From Tabrizicola_A aquatica (GTDB lineage: Bacteria; Pseudomonadota; Alphaproteobacteria; Rhodobacterales; Rhodobacteraceae), in assembly GCA_965194375.1 (NCBI GenBank), contig CBDAEL010000002.1: DNA of 64,000 bases; one strand, written 5' to 3'. Position numbers and translations under genes: made by a program. Under the pieces are notes generated by a model, which was given only the letters and a program-made list of their open reading frames with translations, was not told the DNA's origin and did no database searches. This document shows positions 25,312-34,144 of the stretch, in pieces. Position 1 is the stretch's first letter. The number at the start of each line of letters is the position of its first letter.

Positions 25312-25492
25312 GACCGGGAATTACCGCGTGGGGGCCTTGGCGTCCATGACTGAATTGTCCGCATACCGCCTGTGGGCGATCCGGAGGCGCGGGTGGTGGG
25401 CGGGGATACGTCCAGTTTGGCCAAATCTTTGGACCATGGTTGCAAGCCCGCCTTGCGCGTGGTGATCTGCCTGCAAGTCTGGGAGAACCGCG

Positions 25493-26467
25493 ATGAATGT
25501 GTTTATCAACGGCTTTGGACGGATCGGCCGCTCGGTCCTGCGGGCCTGGGCGCTTGGGGCGGCACCGGGCGTGCAGGTGGTCGGGATCAATGACATCGCA
25601 GCGCCCGAGATGTGCGCCTATCTCTTTGAATTCGACAGCGTCTTTGGCCCGTGGCATGGGACCGTGGCCTTGGAGGGCGGGGCCTTGGTGGTGAATGGGC
25701 GCGCCATCCCTTTGCACCGCACGCCGGATCTCTCGACGTTGGATCTGGGCGGTGTTGATGTGGTGATGGAATGCACAGGGCGGGCGGACAGCCGGGAGGT
25801 GGCCGCGCGCGGCTTGCAGGCCGGGGCGCGGCGGGTGTTGGTGTCGGGCCCCTCAAACGCGGCGGATGTGACGGTGGTGCTGGGGGCCAATGAGGCGGCC
25901 TTGAACGACCAGCCGATCGTGTCGAATGCCTCTTGCACCACCAATGCGCTGGCCCCTTTGGCGCGGCTGATCCATGAAGAGTGGGGTATTGTGACCGGGT
26001 CGATGACCACCATTCACTGCTATACCGGCAGCCAGCCCACGGTGGATGCGCCAGCGGCGGACTTCTCACGCTCGCGCGCGGCAGCCCTGTCGATGGTGCC
26101 CACCACCACCAGCGCGCAGCGGTTGTTGGATACTGTGCTGCCGCAGATTGCCGGGCGGATTGAAGGGTCAGCCGTGCGGGTGCCGACGGCGAGCGTTTCG
26201 GCGGTGGATCTGGCGGTGATGACCGAACGGCCCGCGACGGTTGAGGCGGTGAACGCGGTGCTGGCGGCGGCGGGGGGCGTGATTGGCGCGACGACCAAGG
26301 CCTTGGTGTCGTCGGACCTGCGGGCGCGGCCCGAAAGCATCATCATGGCGCTGCCTGAAACGCGGGTGACCAAGGGCGGGATGCTGCGGGTCTTTGGCTG
26401 GTATGACAATGAATGGGGCTTTTCCAACCGCATGTTGGATGTCTCCGTGCGGATGGGGGGGCGGTGA
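25493..26467 (+). CDS. glyceraldehyde-3-phosphate dehydrogenase family protein (divergent)
   Basis: A 324-residue NAD(P)-dependent aldehyde-phosphate dehydrogenase. The Rossmann start INGFGRIGR, the catalytic Cys148 in SNASCTTN, His175 in TTIHCYTGSQ and the C-terminal WYDNEWGFSNRM are all there. The S-loop/phosphate region (ADFSRSRAAALSMVPTTTSAQ) departs from housekeeping GAPDH, which usually reads DLRRARAA...PTSTGAAKA, so an erythrose-4-phosphate or other substrate is possible. Its TGA overlaps the ATG of the dimethylformamidase-like gene (TGATG), so the two are translationally coupled. That is an odd partner for a glycolytic enzyme. Confidence 0.86.
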   Translation: MNVFINGFGRIGRSVLRAWALGAAPGVQVVGINDIAAPEMCAYLFEFDSVFGPWHGTVALEGGALVVNGRAIPLHRTPDLSTLDLGGVDVVMECTGRADSREVAARGLQAGARRVLVSGPSNAADVTVVLGANEAALNDQPIVSNASCTTNALAPLARLIHEEWGIVTGSMTTIHCYTGSQPTVDAPAADFSRSRAAALSMVPTTTSAQRLLDTVLPQIAGRIEGSAVRVPTASVSAVDLAVMTERPATVEAVNAVLAAAGGVIGATTKALVSSDLRARPESIIMALPETRVTKGGMLRVFGWYDNEWGFSNRMLDVSVRMGGR

Positions 26468-28050
26468 TGGCGCTGAAAGGCTTTTTCACCGCTGGCCCCT
26501 ATGATGACGGGGATCCGGTCACGGGGCATTACTACGAGGTGGCCTCGAATGACCCCACCCGCGCGCAGGTCTGGGGCTATACGGGTGGGCTGTCCTATGC
26601 CCCCGGTGAGCGGCTGACCCTGCATGCCATGTCCAGCGCGGCGCAGGCGCGGCTGGTGATTGCCCGCGATGGGGTGGTGGCGGAAACGGTCTTGGAGACG
26701 GTGATTGCCACAAGCTTTGCCGAAACGCCTGCCGCGAGTTCGGTCACGGGCTGCGACTGGCCCTTGGCCTTTGAGATGGTGATCCCGGAGGATTGGAAAA
26801 GCGGGGTCTACACCGTGACCCTGACCATTCCCGGCCACCAATCGCAGCATATGTTTGTGCTGCGGGCGGCGAAGCCTGTGGCGAAGATCGCCATGGTTTT
26901 GGCGACGGGCACGTGGTGCGCCTACAACGATTGGGGCGGGTCGAACCATTATCAGGGGCTGACGGGGCCTGAGGGCGGGGATTTCGCGCCGCATGTCAGC
27001 CTGTTGCGGCCTTGGGCCACGGGCTTTGTGGCGTGGCCTGCCGATGCGCCGCGCATCCCGCACGCCTCTCCCTTGTTGTCCAAGCCCCGCTATCCGCACA
27101 TGGATTACGCCCGGGCCAAGGGGATTTCGAAGAAATACGCCTCATCCGGCTGGGCGGCATTTGAGCGGCCCTTTGCTCTGTGGTGCGAGGCGCAGGGGAT
27201 TGCGCTCGACTACCTCACCCAGCACGATTTGCACCGTGATCCGCAGGCGCTTGCGGGCTATTCCCGCGCGCTGATCGTCGGCCATGACGAATACTGGTCT
27301 TGGGAGATGCGTGACACGCTGGATGGGTGGCTGGACGCGGGCGGGCAATTGGCACGGTTTGGTGGGAATTTCTTTTGGCAGACCCGGCTGTCAGAGGACC
27401 TGCTGACTCAGACTTGTTTCAAATCCACCGCCGAGGTGGCCGACCCGATGGCCGACAGCAATCGGATGACAAGCTATTGGGACCATCCGCAGGTCGGCCG
27501 CCCTGCCGTGGCGACGATGGGACTGACGGGCAGCATGGGCGTTTACGCCGGGTGGAGCCGCTGTGCCGCGCATGGGTCGGGCGGGTTTGCGGTGTATCGG
27601 CCCGATCATTGGGTGATGGCGGGCAGCGGGCTTGGCTATGGCGATGTCTTGGGGGCGGCCTCCAAGATCTTTGGCTATGAGGTGGACGGGATCGACTACA
27701 CCATGACCCATGGGCTGCCCTTTGCCGCGACAGGCACGGGGCTGCAGGGCGCGTTGACGATTGTGGGCCTGTCGCCCGCAACCACGCTGGCCCATTCGAC
27801 CGGGCCGCAGGATTCTGACCCTTTCATTGGCACGCTGGATGCCGAAGAGGTGGCGCAGAAGGTCTATGGCCGGATCGACGCCGAAACGCTGGGAATCGCG
27901 AGCCGGGGCAATGGCTGCATGGCGGTCTATCAGCGGGGCCGGGGGGCGGTGTTCAACGCCGCGTCTTGCGAGTGGGTGGCGGGCTTGATCGCGCGCGAGC
28001 GGCCTGTGGAGCAGGTGACGCGGAATGTGCTGATGGGGGTTTGGGGTTGA
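26467..28050 (+). CDS. N,N-dimethylformamidase large-subunit-like protein
   Basis: A 527-residue protein with an N-terminal beta-rich domain (about 1-145) and the C-terminal domain of N,N-dimethylformamidase beta subunits, including LATGTWCAYNDWGGSNHYQG, ALIVGHDEYWSWEMRDTLDGW (HDEYWS core) and the GGNFFWQTR segment. In characterised enzymes a Tyr/Tyr/Glu-bound iron hydrolyses small formamides; I cannot assign those ligands with certainty. No small alpha subunit gene is visible nearby, so the substrate is open. It is coupled to the divergent GAPDH upstream and ends just before a large inverted repeat. Confidence 0.75.
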   Translation: MALKGFFTAGPYDDGDPVTGHYYEVASNDPTRAQVWGYTGGLSYAPGERLTLHAMSSAAQARLVIARDGVVAETVLETVIATSFAETPAASSVTGCDWPLAFEMVIPEDWKSGVYTVTLTIPGHQSQHMFVLRAAKPVAKIAMVLATGTWCAYNDWGGSNHYQGLTGPEGGDFAPHVSLLRPWATGFVAWPADAPRIPHASPLLSKPRYPHMDYARAKGISKKYASSGWAAFERPFALWCEAQGIALDYLTQHDLHRDPQALAGYSRALIVGHDEYWSWEMRDTLDGWLDAGGQLARFGGNFFWQTRLSEDLLTQTCFKSTAEVADPMADSNRMTSYWDHPQVGRPAVATMGLTGSMGVYAGWSRCAAHGSGGFAVYRPDHWVMAGSGLGYGDVLGAASKIFGYEVDGIDYTMTHGLPFAATGTGLQGALTIVGLSPATTLAHSTGPQDSDPFIGTLDAEEVAQKVYGRIDAETLGIASRGNGCMAVYQRGRGAVFNAASCEWVAGLIARERPVEQVTRNVLMGVWG

Positions 28051-28060
28051 TCTAAGCGGC

Positions 28061-28199
28061 CCCCCACCCCCAGCCCCTCCCCACGAGGGGGAGGGGAGGT
28101 GCGAGGTGTCACAGGGCTTGTTCTTCGGCCTGCCAGATCGGATCGTCGGTCGAGCTGTCGGCCCCCCTCCCCCTCGTGGGGAGGGGATGGGGGTGGGGG
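28061..28199. repeat. long inverted repeat, 36-base arms, one mismatch
   Basis: The left arm 28061-28096 and right arm 28164-28199 are reverse complements with a single mismatch, separated by a 67-base spacer. Each arm also folds on itself (CCCCTCCCC-ACGAG-GGGGAGGGG, 9 perfect base pairs). It sits between the convergent dimethylformamidase-like gene and the enolase-superfamily gene. This GC-rich purine/pyrimidine-biased element resembles dispersed repeats common in alphaproteobacteria and probably ends both transcripts. Confidence 0.8.
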
Positions 28200-28211
28200 C
28201 TAGGCCAAGAC

Positions 28212-29456
28212 TTACTTAGTCGGATTGGCCGCCGGTGCGCCGCCTTCAAAGCGGTTGCCGTGGCGATAGTCGCAGGGGGCTTCTTGCATCTGCAAATGCA
28301 GCCCGGTGCCGGTGAAGGCATGGGCGCGGGCGAGGTCTTCGTCGAACTCGATGCCCAGACCGGGGCCTTCTGGCGGGATGATATAGCCGTCTTCCCACTT
28401 GATCGAATTTTTGATGAGCTTGAGGTGGAATTCCCCGCCCGTCTCGATCGTCTCAGCGATCAAGAGGTTCGGGATGGAGGCGGCAAAATGCACGTTGGCC
28501 GCCCATTCCACGGGGCCTGCATAGAGGTGCGGGGCCATTTCGGCGTTGAAAATCTCGGCGATGGCGGCGACCTTCTTCGCCTCCATGATGCCGCCCAGAC
28601 GGCCCAAGGCGGGTTGCAGGATTTTCACGCCGCCGGCACGAAGAAGGGTGCCAAACTCGGCCTTGGTGGTCAGACGCTCGCCCGTGGCCAAGGGGATACG
28701 CACCTGCCGCGCGACCTCGGCGAATTCCAGCAGGTTGTCTGGCGGGATCGGCTCTTCGTACCACAGGGGATTGTAAGGCTCCAACTCGCGGCCCATGCGG
28801 ATGGCGCCGGGGGTGGTGAACTGGCCGTGGGTACCAAAAAGAAGGTCGGCGCGGTCGCCCACCGCCTCGCGGATTTTGCGGCAGAACTCGACCGAGCGGG
28901 TGATGTCGGACATCGCCGGTTCATGCCCGCCGCGGATGGTATAGGGGCCGGCGGGGTCAAACTTGACCGCCGTAAAGCCCATGTCCACATAGCGCGCGGC
29001 GGCCTCTGCCGTCATGTCGGCGTTGACCCAGAACTCTGACGCATCCTCACCCGGCTGGGGGTAAAGGTAGGTATAGCTGCGGATTTTCTGGTTGATCTTG
29101 CCGCCCAAGAGCGCCCAGACCGGACGGTTGCGCGCCTTGCCCAAGATGTCCCAGCAGGCGATTTCAAGGCCCGCAAAGGCGCCCATGACGGTGGGATCGG
29201 GGCGCTGGGTAAAGCCCGACGAATAGACGCGGCGATACATCAGTTCAATGTTTTCAGGGCTTTCGCCCATCATGTGGCGTTCGAACACATCTTCGATCAC
29301 CGCGCGCATGGCCTTTGGCCCGACGGTCGAGGCATAGCATTCGCCATAGCCGACGATGCCATTGTCGGTGGTGACCTTGGTAAAGATCCAATAGCGCCCA
29401 CCCCAGCCCGGCGCGGGTGGGGCGACGACGAAAATCTCAAGATCACGCAGTTTCAT
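28212..29456 (-). CDS. mandelate racemase/muconate lactonizing (enolase superfamily) enzyme
   Basis: A 414-residue enolase-superfamily protein, probably a sugar-acid or related dehydratase. Capping domain residues 1-120; barrel with VKFDPAG, then metal-site positions FGTHGQ (207-212), EEPIPP (Glu234/235), TGERL (Glu260) and a final catalytic His in MAPH (His310). Dehydratases of the galactonate/mannonate type have Asp-x-His where this protein shows Gly208-Thr-His210, so the first metal ligand seems changed. It is the last gene of a six-gene operon, 33 bases after the MFS gene. Substrate unknown. Confidence 0.82.
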   Translation of the reverse strand: MKLRDLEIFVVAPPAPGWGGRYWIFTKVTTDNGIVGYGECYASTVGPKAMRAVIEDVFERHMMGESPENIELMYRRVYSSGFTQRPDPTVMGAFAGLEIACWDILGKARNRPVWALLGGKINQKIRSYTYLYPQPGEDASEFWVNADMTAEAAARYVDMGFTAVKFDPAGPYTIRGGHEPAMSDITRSVEFCRKIREAVGDRADLLFGTHGQFTTPGAIRMGRELEPYNPLWYEEPIPPDNLLEFAEVARQVRIPLATGERLTTKAEFGTLLRAGGVKILQPALGRLGGIMEAKKVAAIAEIFNAEMAPHLYAGPVEWAANVHFAASIPNLLIAETIETGGEFHLKLIKNSIKWEDGYIIPPEGPGLGIEFDEDLARAHAFTGTGLHLQMQEAPCDYRHGNRFEGGAPAANPTK

Positions 29457-29489
29457 GGGGTACTCCTATCCTTTGGCCGACAGGTTGCG

Positions 29490-30725
29490 CTATTGCGGCG
29501 CTTTCTCGCGCAGGGTTGCGACAAAGACTATCACGGCAGCGACCATCAGCACGGCGGCGAAAAGGAAGGGCGCGCCGGGCAGGAAAATGCTGCCGGGGGC
29601 GGTGAATACCCCGAAAACCCATGTCATCATCAAGGGCCCAAGGATCATGGTCAGCGCGTTCAGGCTGGTCAGCACGCCCTGCAATTCGCCCTGCTGATCG
29701 GCGGGCGCGCGGCGGCTTTGCAGCGATTGCAAGGCGGGGCCCGCGATGCCGCCCAAGGCGGTGATGGGTGTCATCAGCAAGGTCAGTAGGCCCGAGGTGG
29801 TCAGGCCCAGAAAGATAAAGGCCCCCACCTCGATGCACATGCCGATGATGAACACGCGCTTTTCGCCAAACATGCGGATCGACGGCGCGACCAGCAGCGA
29901 CTGCACCAAGGCCAAGGATATGCCGTAAATCGCCAGCGAAATCCCGATCCATCCCGCCGACCAGCCGAAAGCGGCCTTGCCGTAATAGCTCCAGACTGCC
30001 GGGTAAACCGTGAAGGTCAGGGCATAGATGAAGGCCACCACCAACAGCGGCCCAAGCGCGGGCAGGCGGCGGATGGCGGCAAAGGACGACAGGGGGTTTG
30101 CGCGCGACCATCGGAAGGGGCGGCGGTTTTGCGGGGCCAGGGTTTCGGGCAGCACAAAGAAGCCGAACACGGCATTCGCACCGGCCAGTGCGGCGGCCGC
30201 CCAGAACGGCGCGCGGCTGTCGATGCCAGCCAAAAGCCCGCCCGCAATCGGCCCCAGAACGAACCCCACGCCAAAGGCCGCCCCGATCAGGCCAAAGCGT
30301 TTGGCCCGCTGATCGGGTGTCGAGATGTCGGCGATAAAGGCATTGGCGGTGGAATGGGTCGCCGCTGTAATCCCCGACACCGCCCGCGCCACCAAGAGCA
30401 CCCAGACCGAGGCGGCAAGACCCATGATCGCATAGTCCAGCGCCATGACGGTCATCGAGATAAGCAGCACCGGACGGCGGCCAAAACGGTCGGACAGGTT
30501 GCCGACAACCGGTCCAAACAGAAACTGCATGATGGCAAAAGACGCCGTGATCGCACCGCCCCAAAGCGCGGCCTCGGACAGGGATAGGCCGGTGACCTCA
30601 ACCATCAGATCGGGCATCACCGGGAAGATCAGGCCGATGCCGATGGCATCAAGGCAGACGGTCAAGAGGATGAAGGTCAGGGCCAAGGGATTTGTGGCGG
30701 GGTTGGCGGGGGTAGTTTGGGTCAT
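29490..30725 (-). CDS. MFS drug/metabolite exporter, TetA-like
   Basis: A 411-residue major-facilitator transporter with about 12 membrane helices. Motif A appears as GNLSDRFGRRPVLL (about 76-89) and the antiporter motif C region as GAAFGVGFVLGPIAGG, both typical of TetA-like proton antiporters; FPVMPDLM in the first loop is also characteristic. It may export a toxic intermediate or the substrate of the operon rather than tetracycline. Its start overlaps the stop of the upstream alpha/beta hydrolase by 4 bases (ATGA). Confidence 0.87.
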   Translation of the reverse strand: MTQTTPANPATNPLALTFILLTVCLDAIGIGLIFPVMPDLMVEVTGLSLSEAALWGGAITASFAIMQFLFGPVVGNLSDRFGRRPVLLISMTVMALDYAIMGLAASVWVLLVARAVSGITAATHSTANAFIADISTPDQRAKRFGLIGAAFGVGFVLGPIAGGLLAGIDSRAPFWAAAALAGANAVFGFFVLPETLAPQNRRPFRWSRANPLSSFAAIRRLPALGPLLVVAFIYALTFTVYPAVWSYYGKAAFGWSAGWIGISLAIYGISLALVQSLLVAPSIRMFGEKRVFIIGMCIEVGAFIFLGLTTSGLLTLLMTPITALGGIAGPALQSLQSRRAPADQQGELQGVLTSLNALTMILGPLMMTWVFGVFTAPGSIFLPGAPFLFAAVLMVAAVIVFVATLREKAPQ

Positions 30726-31396
30726 GTCCAGCTTTCAAGGATGCCGTGCAGCGTGGCGGCAAGGGCGGTGGGTCGGGCCAGAAAGGGGCAATGGCCGGTT
30801 GGCAGATCATGGCGGGGCCGCCCTTTGGCCATGTCGCGCTGATAGGCAGGCGGGATGGCGCGGTCATCGGTGCAGATCACGGCGCCGCTGGGCAGATGCG
30901 GCGGCGGGGCGGGATGCGGGGTTTCTTGGGGGGCGATTGGTTCAAGGCACAGTTGGGCAGTTGCGCCTTCTACATCGGGGCAATCGTGGAAAAATAAGGC
31001 TTTGCAGCGGTCGGGGGCAAAGCCATAGGCGGTGCGGTCCGGCGTCACTTGAAACGCCCCGCGCATGGGCTGGGACGGCCCCGCACGGCGCAACTCGGCC
31101 AGTGAGCGTCCATCGGGAATATAGGCGGCGACAAAGATCAGCCCCGTAACCATGGGTGACAGATGGGCGGCGGCGGTAATGGCAAAGCCCCCGGCGGAAT
31201 GGCCGACCAGAACGGTGGGTGCGGTCAGGCTATCGGCAATCGCGCGGGCTTGGGCGGCGAGCGTGGTCGCCGCCCCCCCGCGCCCCGGCAGGTCGATGGC
31301 GCGGGCGTGGTGGCCGTGGCGGGCCAGCGCGGGGATGAGCGCCTCCCAAGCCCAAGCGCCAAAGCATGACCCGTGGATGAGAAGAACCTCAGCCAT
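30722..31396 (-). CDS. alpha/beta hydrolase (salicylate-esterase-like)
   Basis: A 224-residue hydrolase. Oxyanion segment LLIHGSCFGAWAW near the N-terminus, nucleophile Ser67 in VGHSAGG, catalytic His in TGHCPFLARP close to the C-terminus. Size and the IHGxxxGAW pattern place it with plant-type esterases (MES/PNAE/HNL-like). ATG 31396 overlaps the end of the upstream PcaD-like gene by 8 bases, and it overlaps the MFS gene by 4 bases. It is one of three hydrolases in the same operon. Confidence 0.82.
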   Translation of the reverse strand: MAEVLLIHGSCFGAWAWEALIPALARHGHHARAIDLPGRGGAATTLAAQARAIADSLTAPTVLVGHSAGGFAITAAAHLSPMVTGLIFVAAYIPDGRSLAELRRAGPSQPMRGAFQVTPDRTAYGFAPDRCKALFFHDCPDVEGATAQLCLEPIAPQETPHPAPPPHLPSGAVICTDDRAIPPAYQRDMAKGRPRHDLPTGHCPFLARPTALAATLHGILESWT

Positions 31397-32177
31397 GGCC
31401 GATGCGCGCAAGGAATGTGTCCAAGAGGGCGGTGAATTCGGCCGGTTTGTCCACCATTGGCAAATGGCCCACGCCGCGCATCAGTGCCCAATCATGGCCG
31501 CGGATCAGCTCGGCGGTTTCGCGCACCAGATCGGGCGGTGTGGTGCCGTCATTGGCCCCGGCGATCACGAGGCTGGGCAGGGTGAGCGCGGCGGTGGTGG
31601 TGTAGAAATCCGCCCCCGCGATGGCATGGGCCGATCCGATCCAGCCTTGGGGATTGGTCGCCTCAAGCAGGGCGCGGATGCGGGGCATGGCGGGATTGGT
31701 TTGCCAGCCCCGGCCAAACATCCGCTCCATCGCTCCGGGGGCATAGGCGGCAAGGCCATGGGCTGCGACCTCTGCAATCCGGGCCTCCCACAGGGTGGGG
31801 CCGCCGATCTTGGCCGCCGTGTTGGCCAGCACCATGGCGCGCACAAGGTCGAGCCGTTTGGTCGCGAGCCCCTGCGCCACCAGCCCTCCCATCGAACAGC
31901 CGATCACCACGGCATCGCGCGCGGCGAAATGGTCAAGCACGCGTTCGGCGTCGCGGATCAGCGCGCCCATCGTGTAGGGCGGCGCGGGGACGTCCGACAG
32001 CCCATGCCCGCGCGCGTCATAGCGGATGCAGCGAAAGCGGGGGGAAAGGGTGGGAATGATGGCGTCCCACAGCGTCAGATCGGTGCCAAGCGCGTGGCAG
32101 AACAGCAGGGGCGGGGCATCGGCAGGGCCTTCGATCACGGCGTTGAGGCGGATATCTTGCAGATAGATCAACGGCAT
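31389..32177 (-). CDS. 3-oxoadipate enol-lactonase-like hydrolase
   Basis: A 262-residue alpha/beta hydrolase close in pattern to PcaD: FCHALGTDLTLWD oxyanion region, RYDARGHGLSD, nucleophile Ser95 in GCSMGG, MVLANTAAKIG, and catalytic His in GVGHLPMVDKP. PcaD opens 3-oxoadipate enol-lactone in beta-ketoadipate catabolism, but no other pca genes are here, so the true substrate may be another lactone. Three bases separate it from the PLP dehydratase upstream, and it overlaps the next hydrolase by 8 bases. Confidence 0.8.
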   Translation of the reverse strand: MPLIYLQDIRLNAVIEGPADAPPLLFCHALGTDLTLWDAIIPTLSPRFRCIRYDARGHGLSDVPAPPYTMGALIRDAERVLDHFAARDAVVIGCSMGGLVAQGLATKRLDLVRAMVLANTAAKIGGPTLWEARIAEVAAHGLAAYAPGAMERMFGRGWQTNPAMPRIRALLEATNPQGWIGSAHAIAGADFYTTTAALTLPSLVIAGANDGTTPPDLVRETAELIRGHDWALMRGVGHLPMVDKPAEFTALLDTFLARIGHG

Positions 32178-32180
32178 AGG

Positions 32181-33146
32181 TCAGGCCCCAAACCGGGTGA
32201 GGATATCGGTAAAGAGGGCCGCATCCACATTGCCGCCCGAGGCGGTACAGATCACTGTGTCGGGCAGGTCTTGGCGGAAAAGGGCAGCTGCAAGGGCCAC
32301 CGCGCCACCCGGTTCCAAGACGATCCGCAGGTGATGAAAGGCCAAAGCCACGGCGCGGCAGGCCTCGTCATCGCTGACCACAAGGCCGGGCCCGCAGAGG
32401 CGGTGCAGGATGGGAAAGGTGATCTCGCCGGGGCTGGGGGTAACGATGGCGTCGCAGATGGAGCCGGTGGTGGTGGCGTTCCTTTCGCGTTTGCCGGAGA
32501 CCAGCGAGCGGGCGGTGTCGTCAAAGCCCGCCGGTTCGCAGGGGTGCACGACAAGCTGCGGCGCGCGGGCCTCAAGAGCGAGGGCAATCCCGGCGGTCAG
32601 CCCGCCGCCGCCGCAACAGGTGAGGACGGTTGCCGCCTCAATCCCGGCCTCGGCGGCTTGTCTCGCGATTTCAAGGCCCACAGTGCCTTGGCCCGCGATG
32701 ACCTGTGGGTCGTCAAAGGGTTTCACCAGTGTCAGGCCACGCGCCTCGGCCAAGGCTGCCCCGATGGCGTCGCGATCCTCGGTCGCGCGGTCATAGAGCA
32801 CCACCTCGGCGCCATAGGCGCGCGTGTTTGCGATTTTCACGGCGGGCGCATCAGCGGGCATTAGGATGACGCAAGGCAAGCCGTGGCGACTGGCGGCCAA
32901 GGCCACCCCTTGCGCATGGTTGCCCGAGGAATAGGCCATAACGCCCTTGGTGCCGGGCGGCAGCGCCGAGACCGCCGACCAGCCGCCGCGAAACTTGAAG
33001 CTGCCGGTCCATTGCAGGCATTCGGCCTTCACGAACACCCGGCGTCCGGCGATGCGGTCCAGAAGCGGGGCGTTCAAGAGGGGCGTCACGCGGGCGTGAC
33101 CGGCAAGGCGGGCGGCGGCGGCCTCGATGAGGGCGATAGAGGTCAT
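32181..33146 (-). CDS. threonine/serine dehydratase-like PLP enzyme
   Basis: A 321-residue fold-type II PLP enzyme. The PLP Lys51 sits in TGSFKFRGG, the substrate-binding SSGNHAQG follows, and the phosphate-binding Gly loop CCGGGGLTAG is at about 176-185. No C-terminal regulatory ACT domain is present, which points to a catabolic threonine/serine dehydratase, serine racemase or hydroxy-amino-acid dehydratase rather than IlvA. ATG overlaps the upstream alpha/beta hydrolase stop by 4 bases and 3 bases separate it from the PcaD-like gene. Confidence 0.85.
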   Translation of the reverse strand: MTSIALIEAAAARLAGHARVTPLLNAPLLDRIAGRRVFVKAECLQWTGSFKFRGGWSAVSALPPGTKGVMAYSSGNHAQGVALAASRHGLPCVILMPADAPAVKIANTRAYGAEVVLYDRATEDRDAIGAALAEARGLTLVKPFDDPQVIAGQGTVGLEIARQAAEAGIEAATVLTCCGGGGLTAGIALALEARAPQLVVHPCEPAGFDDTARSLVSGKRERNATTTGSICDAIVTPSPGEITFPILHRLCGPGLVVSDDEACRAVALAFHHLRIVLEPGGAVALAAALFRQDLPDTVICTASGGNVDAALFTDILTRFGA

Positions 33147-33979
33147 GGCGCGGCCCCTTCCACGGCTGTCACAAAGGCGCGCAGAGCGGCGAGGGATTCG
33201 GGTTCATCCAGAAACGGGATATGGGCGCGGTCCGGGACCGAGGCGAAGATCATATCGGGGCGACGGCGGCGCATCTCATCGGTGCAAGCCTGTGACAGAA
33301 GGTCGGAATTCGCGCCCCGGATCAGCGCGACGGGCAGGCCAGCGGTTGCGTCCCACAGCGGCCAAAGGTCCATCGGCGGCCCTTCGAAGGCGGCCAGAAA
33401 GGCGTCACGCAGGGCGGGGTCATAGGTGATGGTCAGGCCATCCGGGGTTTGGGTGTAATGCTTGACCGCCTCTTCCAGCCAGCGGCTGTCCGCCACATTG
33501 GCAAAGCCCGGCATGTTGCGCGGCAGACGGGCGGCCAGATCGGCGTGGGTCTTGGCGGCGGGGTTGCGGCCGACATAGTCGAAAATCCGCTCCAGCCCCG
33601 GGCGGTGGATCTCGGGGCCGACATCGTTGAGGCACAGGCCCAGAAGCCGATCATGCGCCACGGCGGCCAGCAGCAGGCCGATCAGCCCCCCGCGTGAGGT
33701 GCCAAGGATCGCGGCCTTCGCCACGCCCAGATGGTCCAAAAGCTCCAGCGCGTCCTTGCTCTCTTGCGGCACGGTATAGCTGGCCGCCCCGGTCCATTGG
33801 CTGGCCCCACGGCCCCGGTAATCCATGCGGATCAGGCGCAGGGGGGGCAAGTGCGGGATCAGATAGTCAAAATCCGCCATCGTCCGCGTCAGGCCCGGCA
33901 AGCACAACAAGGGCAGGCCGGTGCCCTGATCGTCATAGGCCAGACGGGTGCCGTCCGAGGTGGTGAAGAACTGGGTCAT
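33143..33979 (-). CDS. alpha/beta hydrolase, first gene of the catabolic-type operon
   Basis: A 278-residue hydrolase: LLCLPGLTRTMADF oxyanion loop, RMDYRGRGAS, nucleophile Ser95 in GTSRGG, catalytic His in DRAHIPFLDEPES. The ATG at 33979 has a GGAG ribosome site, which excludes a longer in-frame start. It is the promoter-proximal gene of a six-gene minus-strand operon and diverges from the ABC exporter gene across 165 bases. It resembles ring-cleavage-product hydrolases and lactonases (MhpC/PcaD style); the substrate is unknown. Confidence 0.84.
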   Translation of the reverse strand: MTQFFTTSDGTRLAYDDQGTGLPLLCLPGLTRTMADFDYLIPHLPPLRLIRMDYRGRGASQWTGAASYTVPQESKDALELLDHLGVAKAAILGTSRGGLIGLLLAAVAHDRLLGLCLNDVGPEIHRPGLERIFDYVGRNPAAKTHADLAARLPRNMPGFANVADSRWLEEAVKHYTQTPDGLTITYDPALRDAFLAAFEGPPMDLWPLWDATAGLPVALIRGANSDLLSQACTDEMRRRRPDMIFASVPDRAHIPFLDEPESLAALRAFVTAVEGAAP

Positions 33980-34144
33980 GGCGCGTCTCCTGTGGGGGCA
34001 ACCTTGCACGCGCGGGCGGCGGGGAAAAGGGGGGCGCGACATGGGCGCGCGACATGGGGGCGCGGCCTTCCATGCTTACAGGACTTGGCTTGCAGGACTG
34101 GGCCCTTGGGAATAGATGCAAGGGGTACAAGACGGGTGACATGC

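Noticed and set aside
26413..26466. N-terminal extension of the dimethylformamidase-like protein
   Set aside because: It lies inside the GAPDH end; the TGATG overlap gives the natural start.
31152..32864. 570-residue plus-strand frame across two operon genes
   Set aside because: It runs antisense to an alpha/beta hydrolase and the PLP dehydratase, spans their boundary and shows only Gly/His-rich composition.
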